Of a stretch of DNA of 64,000 bases, positions 25,755 to 33,693 are shown piece by piece. How positions within the stretch are numbered: position 1 is the first letter of the stretch; the number at the start of each line of letters is the position of its first letter. The notes under the pieces were generated by a model. The model was not told the origin of the DNA. It did no database searches and worked only from the letters and a program-made list of their open reading frames with translations. Origin of the DNA: Streptomyces sp. NBC_01214 (GTDB taxonomy: Bacteria > Actinomycetota > Actinomycetes > Streptomycetales > Streptomycetaceae); the NCBI RefSeq assembly GCF_026340975.1, contig NZ_JAPEOS010000001.1, forward strand, positions 1,510,501 through 1,574,500. The letters are read 5' to 3'. The position numbers and the translations under genes are program-made.

Positions 25755-27038
25755 CTACGGCTGCACCAGGTGGCGGGTGAACCAGTCGCGGGCCAGGCCG
25801 GCCACCTCGTCCAGGGCCCCCGGCTCCTCGAAGAGGTGGGTGGCCCCCGGGACGATCTCCAGCCGGTTCTCGCAGCGCAGCTCGCGCTGGGCCCGCCGGT
25901 TGAGGTCGAGCACCGTCGAGTCCCGGCCCCCCACGATCAGCAGCGTGGGGGCCCGTACGGTGGCGAGCCGCGCACCGGCCAGGTCCGGGCGACCACCGCG
26001 GGACACCACGGCGCCGATCTCGGCGCCCGGCTCCCCGGCCGCCCACAGCGCGGCGGCGGCCCCGGTGCTCGCCCCGAACCAGCCCGTCGGGAGGAGCTCG
26101 CGGCGGCGCAGCCAGGCGGTGGCGGCCGCGAGCCGCCCGGCCAGGGTCTCAATGTCGAAGACGTTGGCCCGGTCGGCCTCCTCGTCGGGCGTGAGCAGGT
26201 CGAGGAGCAGGGTGGCGAGGCCCGCCCGGTTGAGGTCCGCGGCCACCGACCGGTTGCGCGGGCTGTGGCGGCTGCTGCCGGAGCCGTGCGCGAACACCAC
26301 GACCGCCCCGACGTCCTCCGGCAGGGCGAGGTCCCCGGCCAGGACGAGGCCGCCGGCTTCCACCTCGACCTCGACGGCCCGGACGGGCGGGCGGGTGACG
26401 GGGTCGGCCGCCGCCCGGGCCAGCAGGAAGACGACCTCCTCGTCGGGGGTCTGGGAGAAGTCCTGGTACCACTCGCCGACGGCCCGGAAGGCGTGCGGCG
26501 TGGCCAGGCACACCACCTCGTCGGCCGCGGTGCCCAGCCGGGTGACCGCGTCGGGCGGGGCCACCGGAACGGCCAGTACCACGCGCGCCGCACCCTGCGC
26601 CCGTACGACCTCGCACGCGGCGACCGCCGTGGCCCCGGTCGCGATCCCGTCGTCCACGACGATCACGGTCCGACCCTCCAGGGGCACCCGCGGCCGGTCC
26701 CCGCGGAACCTGGTGGCCTGCCGGGCGAGCTCCGCCGTCTCGGCGCGCTCGACCGCCTCGATGTCCTGCGGTCCCAGGCGGCTGCCGCGAACGATGTCCT
26801 CGCTGAGGACGCGTACGCCGCCCTCGCCGATGGCGCCGAAGCCCAGCTCACGGTGGTAGGGGACGCCGAGCTTGCGCACCACGATCACATCGAGCGGGGC
26901 GCCGAGCGCGCGGGCCACCCGGTAGGCGACCGGGACCCCGCCGCGGGGCAGGCCCAGTACGACGGGATGCTCCGCCTTCAGGTACCGGAGCGCTTCGGCG
27001 AGCCGCTCGCCGGCCTCCGCGCGATGGGTGAACAGCAC
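25755..27038 (-). CDS. Phosphoribosyltransferase fused to alpha/beta hydrolase
   Basis: A 427-residue two-domain protein. Residues 1-210 are a type I phosphoribosyltransferase: 'VLGLPRGGVPVAYRVA' and the PRPP loop 'VIVVDDGIATGATA'. Residues about 215-427 are a dienelactone-hydrolase-like domain: 'VVVFAHGSGSSRHSPRN' at the oxyanion position, nucleophile 'FGASTGAAAAL', Asp in 'VGGRDSTV' and His in 'GATHLFEEPG'. Such fusions occur in bacteria, but their reaction is not established. Cytoplasmic; ATG at 27038. The following 600 bases upstream hold no gene, so its promoter is probably there. Confidence 0.9.
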   Translation of the reverse strand: MLFTHRAEAGERLAEALRYLKAEHPVVLGLPRGGVPVAYRVARALGAPLDVIVVRKLGVPYHRELGFGAIGEGGVRVLSEDIVRGSRLGPQDIEAVERAETAELARQATRFRGDRPRVPLEGRTVIVVDDGIATGATAVAACEVVRAQGAARVVLAVPVAPPDAVTRLGTAADEVVCLATPHAFRAVGEWYQDFSQTPDEEVVFLLARAAADPVTRPPVRAVEVEVEAGGLVLAGDLALPEDVGAVVVFAHGSGSSRHSPRNRSVAADLNRAGLATLLLDLLTPDEEADRANVFDIETLAGRLAAATAWLRRRELLPTGWFGASTGAAAALWAAGEPGAEIGAVVSRGGRPDLAGARLATVRAPTLLIVGGRDSTVLDLNRRAQRELRCENRLEIVPGATHLFEEPGALDEVAGLARDWFTRHLVQP

Positions 27039-27636
27039 GATGGCTCACCCCCAACCCAGGGGAGACGGAAACCACGTACCCATCTCCTTCGACGCAACCG
27101 CATCCCCGGCCTTCCCGCAAGTCGGTCAGGGCGCGACGGGAGCCCGCCCGAAGAACCGGCCCGCGAGGCCGACGCCCACGACCGCGCACTCCGTACCGCT
27201 CGCCGGTCGCCGGTCGCCGGTTGCGGACCGGAAGCCGATGGCGGCCGGTGACCTCGAGCGCCCGTGCCCGGTCGGACGCAAGCGGCTCCGGGTCCCGCTC
27301 CACGACGACTTCGACGACCGGGAGCCGCCCCGGAGCGGGCGGCCCGGACCGTGGCCGAACTCACTGCGGAGCGGCGTGACATGGGCGCTCCGCGGCACGT
27401 GGGGGTGAGGAACCGAAGCCGGTGCGCGATGCCCGGACCGCGCCGCAGCGGTCGTGGACCGTCAACGCCTGCGGCCGGCCGCGGCGGCCAACGCATCGGT
27501 GTGACGGCCCAGTCGGGGCTCCGCGTCGAACCGGCGCACGCCACGCCCTCGGCGTGGACCGGCATCCCGATGGCCCGCCGCGGCCGGTCCTTGCCGCAGC
27601 GCTCCGAAGCGCTCCCCGGCCGCTCCGACCTGCGCG
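27039..27636. other. Gene-free stretch of about 600 bases
   Basis: Several frames are open here, but none has a believable start, codon pattern or recognisable product, and they overlap each other on both strands. The stretch is less orderly in third-position GC than the flanking genes and includes short GCCGGTC repeats near 27200. It may hold the promoter of the fused phosphoribosyltransferase gene. I call no gene. Confidence 0.5.
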
Positions 27637-27662
27637 AAAGCCCTCCGCGGAGGGAGGGCTTT
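27637..27662 (-). terminator. Terminator downstream of tRNA-Arg
   Basis: A 10-bp perfect stem (AAAGCCCTCC with GGAGGGCTTT) around a 6-base loop, 15 bases past the tRNA 3' end on the minus strand, with flanking A/T tracts in the stem ends. Confidence 0.75.
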
Positions 27663-27676
27663 GGGCGGTGGAGAAG

Positions 27677-27752
27677 TGGTGCCCCCGGCAGGACTCGAAC
27701 CTGCGGCCAAGTGCTTAGAAGGCACCTGCTCTATCCACTGAGCTACGGGGGC
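27677..27752 (-). tRNA. tRNA-Arg (anticodon TCT)
   Basis: On the minus strand, GCCCCCG (acceptor) pairs with CGGGGGC. The D-arm is GCTC...GAGC, the anticodon stem GGTGC/GCACT holds loop CTTCTAA with anticodon TCT, and the T-arm GCAGG TTCGAGT CCTGC is perfect. The discriminator is A and CCA is encoded. It reads AGA codons, rare in this GC-rich genome. No integrase or attachment repeat is evident next to it. Confidence 0.97.
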
Positions 27753-28075
27753 CGGAAGGCGGCCTTGGTGGGCCTGGAGCCCCCGGTGGGGGTGGGGCTG
27801 CGGTCCGTGCCGGGTCAAGGATAGGGCTCCGGCTGCCTTGTCCCGGTTGCTTCACTCGCGGGCCACGATGTGGAGGTTCGGTGAAGCGGTCCCGATAATC
27901 GCAGGCAGGTGCGATTCTCGCATCGCTTTTGCGCCGCGACGCCCCTGGTGTTGTGCACTCGTTATGCCTGCGCCCCACTCGTCCGTCGTGCCCAGAATGT
28001 CTCACTGGAGTCGCCGTCGGCGCGCAGGGGACGTATAAGCTTCAAAAATGGTCCTAAATTGGGCATTCTTCGCAT
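27753..28075. other. Intergenic promoter region, tRNA-Arg and GTPase pair
   Basis: This divergent gap holds no gene. It becomes AT-richer towards the GTPase genes, with a TATAAG at 28034-28039 that could be a -10 element 37 bases before the first start codon; no matching -35 is clear. Confidence 0.4.
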
Positions 28076-29701
28076 GTGGTGACCTTGGATGTTCGGCCTC
28101 AGCTGCTCGATGCCCTGTCCGCCCTGCGCGACCGGGTCGCGTCCGTGCGTCTGCCGCTGCCCCTGCCCGGCGCTCCGCGCGCCCGCCAGACCAGAGCCGA
28201 GCTGCTCGCGCAGCTCGACGACTACCTCGTACCCCGGCTGAAGGCGCCCGAGGCGCCGATGCTCGCCGTCGTCGGCGGATCAACCGGGGCCGGTAAGTCC
28301 ACCCTCGTCAACTCCCTCGTCGGCCGACAGGTCAGCGAAGCCGGGGTGCTGCGCCCGACCACGCGCACACCGGTGCTCGTCTGTCATCCGGACGACCACC
28401 ACTGGTTCGCCGGAATGCGCGTACTGCCCGACCTGATGCGGGTCTGGGTCCCGCACGGGGAAGAGGAGGTGCCCCCCGCCGCCAGACCCCGGGCCCGTGA
28501 CCGCGCATCGGCCGACACCCACGCGACCCGCGAGATGCGGATCGAGACGGTTTCCAGCCTGCCGCGCGGGCTCGCCATCCTCGACGCCCCCGACATCGAC
28601 TCCCTCGTGGTCGAGAACCGGACCCTCGCCGCCCAACTCATCTGCGCCGCCGACGTCTGGGTGATGGTCACCACCGCCTCGCGGTACGCCGACGCCGTCC
28701 CCTGGCACCTGCTGCGCACCGCCAAGCAGTACAGGGTCACCCTCATCACCGTCCTCGACCGGGTCCCGCACCAGGTGCTCGCCGAGGTCTCGCGGCAGTA
28801 CGGGGCCCTGCTCACCAAGGCCGGGCTGGGCGACGTACCGCGGTTCACCGTCCCGGAGCTGCCCGAGTCCACCGGCGGGGGCGGTCTGCTGCCGGCCAGC
28901 GCCGTCGCCCCGCTGTTCGCCTGGCTCGCCCACCACGCGCAGGACCCGGCCGCCCGGCAGTACGCCGTCGGGCGCACCGCGCTCGGCGCGCTGGACTCGC
29001 TGAAGCGCCGGATGCCCGAACTCGCCTCCGCCGTCGCCGCCCAGCACGCCGCCGCCGTACGGCTGACCTCGGCCGTCGAGGACGCGTACAAACGCGAGGG
29101 CAAGCGGGTTCGGGGCCGCCTCGACCACGGCGCCGTACTGGCCGGGGACGCCCTGACCCGGTGGCGCGGCTACCCGCTCGACACGAGCGCCGACGAACTG
29201 CTGGAGTCGCTCTCCGAATCCCTCGCCGCGCTCCTCCAGTGCGCCGTCGCCGCCGCCGACGAGCGCATCGCCGAGGCCTGGCGGCGCGAGCCGGCCGCCG
29301 GCGCGCTCTCGCTGCCCGCGCCCGACCGGGAGGCGGGCGACCGCATCGGCATGGCCGTACGCCGCTGGCGGCGGGTCCTGGAGGAACTCGCCGAAGAGGA
29401 GGTGGCCAAGAGCGACCGGCAGCCCGCACCCGAACCCGACGGCGTGGCCGCCCTGCTCGTCGCCGCCCTCCTCGGCGGCAAACGGGCCCGGCCCGCGGGG
29501 GAGAAGCTCGCCGAACGGATCGGCGCTCAGGCCGCCCTGCGGCTGCGCGACCGGGGCGGGGAGCTGGTCGGCGACCACCTCGACCAGGTGCTGCGCGCCG
29601 AACGCGACCGCCGGCTCGCCCCGCTGGAGGCACTCGAAGTGACCCCGGAACCACAGGCCGAGCTGATTGCCGCGCTGTCCGTACTGCAGAAGGAGAGGTG
29701 A
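28076..29701 (+). CDS. Dynamin/YfjP-like GTPase, first of a pair
   Basis: A 541-residue cytoplasmic protein. The GTPase domain (about 60-290) has G1 '[19 protein letters not shown]', a conserved Thr in '[10 protein letters not shown]' (G2), G3 as '[11 protein letters not shown]' (DxxG replaced by D-A-P-D) and 'ITVLDRVPH' at the G4 position. The rest is helical and charged, with no membrane segment. Start GTG 28076 (an adjacent GTG at 28079 is equally possible). It is followed after 4 bases by a second GTPase gene, so the two are co-translated. Paired GTPases of this kind may act on membranes like bacterial dynamins; function is inferred. Confidence 0.88.
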   Translation: MVTLDVRPQLLDALSALRDRVASVRLPLPLPGAPRARQTRAELLAQLDDYLVPRLKAPEAPMLAVVGGSTGAGKSTLVNSLVGRQVSEAGVLRPTTRTPVLVCHPDDHHWFAGMRVLPDLMRVWVPHGEEEVPPAARPRARDRASADTHATREMRIETVSSLPRGLAILDAPDIDSLVVENRTLAAQLICAADVWVMVTTASRYADAVPWHLLRTAKQYRVTLITVLDRVPHQVLAEVSRQYGALLTKAGLGDVPRFTVPELPESTGGGGLLPASAVAPLFAWLAHHAQDPAARQYAVGRTALGALDSLKRRMPELASAVAAQHAAAVRLTSAVEDAYKREGKRVRGRLDHGAVLAGDALTRWRGYPLDTSADELLESLSESLAALLQCAVAAADERIAEAWRREPAAGALSLPAPDREAGDRIGMAVRRWRRVLEELAEEEVAKSDRQPAPEPDGVAALLVAALLGGKRARPAGEKLAERIGAQAALRLRDRGGELVGDHLDQVLRAERDRRLAPLEALEVTPEPQAELIAALSVLQKER

Positions 29702-29705
29702 CGCG

Positions 29706-31553
29706 GTGACCGCCCTGACCGACCGCACCGACGACCGCTGGGACGACGGACTCATCGCGCGCTCGCGCCCCCGGGCCGTCGACGGCGACCAGGACGAGGA
29801 GGAGTACGAGGGCGACGAGGGCGACGATGCCCTCGTACGGGCCGTCTCCGGCGCCGGCAGCGACGGCGGCAAGTCGACCGCGCCCCCGCTCAGCCCCGAG
29901 GGACAGGCCCTGCGGCTGCGCCTCGACGCACTGCGCCAGCTGGTCGGACTCTCCCGGACCAGGCTCGACGGAAAGACCCTCGCCGAGGCCGGGCGGGTCC
30001 TGGACGAGGCGGCCGCGCGCCGCGGGCTGTCGCCCCAGCACACGGTCGTCGCGATCGCCGGAGCCACTGGAAGTGGCAAGTCCACTCTCTTCAATTCACT
30101 CGCCGGTGTGCAGATTTCCGAGATGGGGCTGCGCCGCCCGACCACCGCCGCGCCCATCGCGTGCAGCTGGTCGGACGGAGCCGCCGGCCTGCTGGACCGG
30201 CTGGAGATCCCGGGGCGGCTGCGGCGCCGGCCCCGCGAGACCTCGGAGGCGGAGGCGCTGCGCGGGATGGTCCTCGTCGACCTGCCCGACCTGGACTCGG
30301 CGGTCGGCGCGCACCGGGACCACGTGGACCGGGTGCTGGCACTGGTCGACGCCGTGGTGTGGGTGGTGGATCCGGAGAAGTACGCGGACGCCGTGCTGCA
30401 CGAGCGGTACCTGAGACCGCTCGCGGGGCACGCGGAGGTGACCTTCGTCGTCCTCAACCAGGTGGACCGGCTGCCCGGGGAGGCCGCCGACCTCGTACTG
30501 GACGACCTGCGCCGGCTCCTCGACGAGGACGGCATCGCCCTCGGCGAGCACGGCGAGCCCGGTGCCACCGTCCTCGGGCTGTCCGCACTCACCGGGGAGG
30601 GCGTCGGGGAACTGCGCGAGCTCCTCGGACAGTTCACCCAGGAGAAGGGCGCGGCCACCCGGCGGATCTCCGCCGACGTCGACCGCGCGGCCGGGCGGCT
30701 GCGACCGCTGTACGTGGCGGACGGGCACACCGGGCCGGAGATCGGGGAGGCGGCGCGCGCCGAGTTCGAGGACCGGCTCGCCGAGGCGGTCGGGGCGTAC
30801 GCGGCCGGCCTCGCCGCCGAGCGCGCGTGGCGGCGCAATGCCGGCAAGGCGTGCGGGACGCCGTGGCTGCGGCTGTGGCGCTGGTACGAGGGCCGCCGCG
30901 CGCCGCGCACCCTGGCGGGTCTGGCCGCCCTCGCGGCGATCGGCGGGCGCGGCCAGGTCGTCGCCGAGGCCCCGGCCGAGGAGGAGGAGGTGACCGCACG
31001 TCAGCGGGTGGAGCAGGCCGTGCGGGTGGTCGCCGACGAGGCGGTGTCCGGGCTGCCCGAGCCGTGGGCGCAGGCGGTCCGGGAGACCGCGGTGCGCGGC
31101 GCCGACCGGCTGCCGGAGGCGCTGGACGAGATCGCGGTGACCCTCGGGGCGGCGGTCGTGGTGCCGAGCGCCAAACCGCCGCGGCCCACGTGGTGGCCGG
31201 CGGCCGTGCTGGGGCAGGCGGCCATGACCCTGCTGCAGGTCTTCGGCGGGCTGTGGCTGGTCGGGCAGATCGTCGGGGTCCTGGAACCGCGGCTGATGCC
31301 GCCGGTGCTGCTGATGGTGGCGGGCATCATCGGCGGCCCGCTCGTGGAATGGTCCTGCTCGATCGCGGCCCGGGGTCCGGCGCGGAGGTACGGGCAGGAC
31401 GCGGAGCGCCGACTGCGGCAGGCGGCGGCCGGGTGCGGTCGGGCCCGGGTGCTGGAACCGGTGGCGGCGGAGCTGCTGCGCTACCGGGAGGTGCGGGAGC
31501 AGTACGCCACGGTGGCCGCAGGGGGGAGCAGGTTGTCCACAACCCGGCAGTAA
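29706..31553 (+). CDS. Membrane-associated GTPase, second of a pair
   Basis: A 615-residue protein starting at GTG 29706 (AGGAGAGG 7 bases upstream, inside the end of the first GTPase gene). After an acidic N-region, the GTPase domain (about 105-320) has G1 'IAGATGSGKSTLFNSLAG', 'RRPTTAAPIAC' (G2), 'VLVDLPDLDS' (G3) and 'VLNQVDRL' (G4, NxxD). Around 500-545 it has two hydrophobic helices ('TLLQVFGGLWLVGQIVGVL' and 'VLLMVAGIIGGPLVEW'), which could insert in the membrane as a hairpin. The first GTPase lacks these, so the pair probably makes a hetero-oligomer anchored by this subunit. Confidence 0.88.
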   Translation: MTALTDRTDDRWDDGLIARSRPRAVDGDQDEEEYEGDEGDDALVRAVSGAGSDGGKSTAPPLSPEGQALRLRLDALRQLVGLSRTRLDGKTLAEAGRVLDEAAARRGLSPQHTVVAIAGATGSGKSTLFNSLAGVQISEMGLRRPTTAAPIACSWSDGAAGLLDRLEIPGRLRRRPRETSEAEALRGMVLVDLPDLDSAVGAHRDHVDRVLALVDAVVWVVDPEKYADAVLHERYLRPLAGHAEVTFVVLNQVDRLPGEAADLVLDDLRRLLDEDGIALGEHGEPGATVLGLSALTGEGVGELRELLGQFTQEKGAATRRISADVDRAAGRLRPLYVADGHTGPEIGEAARAEFEDRLAEAVGAYAAGLAAERAWRRNAGKACGTPWLRLWRWYEGRRAPRTLAGLAALAAIGGRGQVVAEAPAEEEEVTARQRVEQAVRVVADEAVSGLPEPWAQAVRETAVRGADRLPEALDEIAVTLGAAVVVPSAKPPRPTWWPAAVLGQAAMTLLQVFGGLWLVGQIVGVLEPRLMPPVLLMVAGIIGGPLVEWSCSIAARGPARRYGQDAERRLRQAAAGCGRARVLEPVAAELLRYREVREQYATVAAGGSRLSTTRQ

Positions 31554-31559
31554 TCCACA
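31533..31559 (+). promoter_or_regulatory. Two DnaA-box-like sites ahead of ssb
   Basis: TTGTCCACA (31533-31541) matches the preferred Streptomyces DnaA box; TAATCCACA (31551-31559) is one base from TTATCCACA. They have the same orientation, 18 bases apart, at the 3' end of the GTPase gene and about 120 bases before the single-strand binding protein gene. Binding is inferred. Confidence 0.5.
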
Positions 31560-31613
31560 GGCCGGAGCGGGGACCGGCGCCCTGCCCCAGCATGGTTCGT
31601 ACGTCGTGCGGAT

Positions 31614-31650
31614 GGTCCGTACGGCTGGTCCGTGCGGATCCGTACGGACC
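31614..31650. promoter_or_regulatory. Three-copy GGTCCGTRCGG motif with inverted repeat
   Basis: GGTCCGTACGG (31614-31624), GGTCCGTGCGG (31627-31637) and the complement CCGTACGGACC (31640-31650) lie 26 bases before the ssb start. The outer copies form an 11-bp inverted repeat. It could be an operator or the terminator of the GTPase genes. Confidence 0.4.
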
Positions 31651-31675
31651 GCGACCATGGGGGAGGGCGGCCGGG

Positions 31676-32083
31676 ATGTACGACACCCAGGTGACGCTGG
31701 TGGGTTATGTGGCGACGCAGATCGACTACAAGGAGACGGCGAACGGTCCGGCGGCGCGGTTCCGCTTCGCGGTGACGCCGAGGTACTTCGACCGGCGCAA
31801 GGACGTGTGGACGGACGGGACCACCAGCTTCTACACGGTGTGGGCGCGGCGGGCGCTCGCCGTGAACCTCGCCGGTTCCGTATCCGTCGGCGAGCCGTTG
31901 GTGGTGCACGGGCGGCTGCGGGTGCGGGACGACCCGCCCGACGGAGAGGGCAACCGGTGGTTCTCCGCGGAGGTCGACGCGACGGCCATCGGTCACGACC
32001 TGAACCGCGGGACCGCCGCCTTCCGGCGCGTGGTGCGGACGGACACGCCGCTGATGGCCACTCAGAAGGCGGCGGTGGTCTGA
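31676..32083 (+). CDS. ssb: Single-strand DNA-binding protein (short form)
   Basis: A 135-residue OB-fold protein: 'YDTQVTLVGYVATQIDYKET' (first strands), 'ARFRFAVTPRYFDRR', 'TSFYTVWARRALAVNLAGSV' and 'GEPLVVHGRLRVRD' match bacterial SSB. It ends 'TQKAAVV' and lacks the acidic DDDxPF tip through which the main SSB recruits repair proteins, so it is the second (SsbB-like) type seen in actinomycetes, linked to chromosome handling in sporulation. ATG 31676 has GGGAGGG upstream. Two DnaA-like boxes and a dyad motif lie in front of it. Confidence 0.9.
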   Translation: MYDTQVTLVGYVATQIDYKETANGPAARFRFAVTPRYFDRRKDVWTDGTTSFYTVWARRALAVNLAGSVSVGEPLVVHGRLRVRDDPPDGEGNRWFSAEVDATAIGHDLNRGTAAFRRVVRTDTPLMATQKAAVV

Positions 32084-32151
32084 GTGTTCGAGGCGGATAG
32101 GATTCCCCGGTACTCACGGGCACCTGGGTCATTGGCCCGAAGGGGAAGACT

Positions 32152-33480
32152 GTGTCGATTGCCGTTCCCGCATCCTCCGCTCCTGCTCCCACTCCTGCGT
32201 CTGTGCTCGGGCCCGTTCCGGCTCCTGCGCCGGCTCCTGCCCCTGTTCCAGCTCCAGCTCCAGCTCCTGCCCCGGTTCCTCTCGAACCTCCCGCCGCGGT
32301 ACGGGGCTCCGTGCGCCGGCCGCTGGCAGTGGCCCTGCTGGCCGCGACCCTCGCCACCGCTCCCGCGGCGCGGGCGGCCGCCGACTCCGGCCCGGTGGCG
32401 CCCAGGTCACCCGAGGGTGCGAGCGCCGTGCTCGACGGGCTGAAGACGTTCGGGCTGGCGGTCCTGCGGTCCGGTGACGGCTCGGTCCGGCAGATCCCGG
32501 CCGGGCTGTTCGAGATGCGGGTCGACGGCGGCGGGATGCTCCAGACGTACGGGGTCGGCGTGACGGGCAACGCCCAGCCCCAGGCCCGGTACACCGAGAG
32601 CGCCTGGAGCGTCAGCCCGCTCGCCGGCAACCGGGAGGCGGGCCGGATCCGCTGGGTCCTGGAACACTCCTACCCGCAGCACAACGATCTGGCCGGGCTC
32701 GCCAAGGCGGCCGGGGCCGGGGCCCTCACGGCACAGAGCGCGGCCGCCGGGACCCAGGTGGCGATCTGGCGGCTGGCGGACGGGGCGCAGGTCGAGGCCG
32801 CCGACCCGGCGGCCGAGAAACTGGCCGACTACCTTCAGCGGGCCGCCGGGCAGCTGCCGGAGCCGCCGGCCTCGCTCGGGCTGGACCCCGGCGACGTGTC
32901 GGGGGCGGTGGGCACCCGGCTCGGCCCGGTGACCGTGCGGACCGGGGCGCCGAGCGTGTCGGTCATCCCGGACGCGGCGGCCGTCGCGATGGGGGTGCGG
33001 GTGGTGGACGCCGAGGGGCAGCCGCTGACCACCGCCGTCAACGGCAGCCGGCTGTACTTCGAGGTGCCCGCGGGCACCCCCGACGGGACGGCCTCGGTCA
33101 CCGTCCAGGGCACGACCAAGGTGCCGGTCGGGCGGGTCTTCACCGGCGAGCTGCTGGCCCACGCCCAGATCGTGGCCGGCTCCAGCGAGTCCGCGGCCAC
33201 CGCCACGGCCACGGCGGTCTGGCCGCAGCCCCCGGCGACGGCGGTGGAAGCCACCCCGGGCGATGCCCCGGGGGCCGGTTCCGGCTCGGCGGCCGAGGTA
33301 CTGGGCGAGCGGTCCACGGCCCTCGCGACGACCTCCCCGGACGAGGAGCGGCTGGCGACCAGCGGCAGCTCGGCGGCCACCCCGGTCATCGCCTCCCTGG
33401 CGGTGGGCCTGGTGGTCCTGGGCGGCCTGGTGGTGCTGCTGCTCCGCAAGCGCCCGCAGGACGAAGAAGACACGCGCTGA
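32152..33480 (+). CDS. Surface thioester-domain protein without thioester Cys
   Basis: A 442-residue exported protein, GTG start with AAGGGGAAG before it. An unusual Pro/Ala repeat (about 10-48) precedes the signal sequence (about 55-76). Residues about 90-230 match the TQXA/thioester domain of Gram-positive adhesins: 'EMRVDGGGMLQTYGVGVTG', 'IRWVLEHSYPQ', 'GTQVAIWRL'. The Gln of the thioester (Q192) is kept, but the Cys expected after 'TY' is Gly134, so no Cys-Gln bond can form. An Ig-like domain (about 250-340) follows, then LATSG (401-405), a membrane helix and RKR. LATSG resembles a decayed LAxTG sortase signal. The fold call is by motif; loss of Cys is directly visible. Confidence 0.8.
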   Translation: MSIAVPASSAPAPTPASVLGPVPAPAPAPAPVPAPAPAPAPVPLEPPAAVRGSVRRPLAVALLAATLATAPAARAAADSGPVAPRSPEGASAVLDGLKTFGLAVLRSGDGSVRQIPAGLFEMRVDGGGMLQTYGVGVTGNAQPQARYTESAWSVSPLAGNREAGRIRWVLEHSYPQHNDLAGLAKAAGAGALTAQSAAAGTQVAIWRLADGAQVEAADPAAEKLADYLQRAAGQLPEPPASLGLDPGDVSGAVGTRLGPVTVRTGAPSVSVIPDAAAVAMGVRVVDAEGQPLTTAVNGSRLYFEVPAGTPDGTASVTVQGTTKVPVGRVFTGELLAHAQIVAGSSESAATATATAVWPQPPATAVEATPGDAPGAGSGSAAEVLGERSTALATTSPDEERLATSGSSAATPVIASLAVGLVVLGGLVVLLLRKRPQDEEDTR

Positions 33481-33494
33481 GTCGCCAGCGGGCA

Positions 33495-33608
33495 CGGGGA
33501 CACGACGACACGGGGACATGACGACCCAACGACACGACGACCCAACGACACGACGGCACGAGGACACAACGGCACGAGGACACAACGGCACGAGGACACG
33601 AGGACACG
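33495..33608. repeat. Tandem repeat of ACGACAC/GAGGACACAACGGC units
   Basis: After the thioester-domain gene, about two GACGACCCAACGACAC units are followed by about three ACGGCACGAGGACACA units. The tract has no gene and no strong hairpin. Confidence 0.75.
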
Positions 33609-33693
33609 CCCTGAGGGACCGAGGGAAGGGGCCCGATGGGCCGGGTGGGCGCGCGGACCGGTTCGGATCCGCCGCCCGGGGTAAGGGCAGAAG

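Noticed and set aside
27039..27636. Several overlapping open frames on both strands
   Set aside because: No start site, no conserved pattern and unlikely codon use; treated as non-coding.
27677..27752. tRNA-Arg as an integration site
   Set aside because: No integrase, no duplicated tRNA 3' end and housekeeping-type genes on both sides.
31533..31559. DnaA boxes as a replication origin
   Set aside because: Only two boxes, no AT-rich unwinding region and no dnaA or dnaN gene nearby; a regulatory role is more likely.
33495..33608. Repeat array considered as CRISPR or origin iterons
   Set aside because: Units are contiguous with no unique spacers, no replication gene is near, and copies are degenerate.
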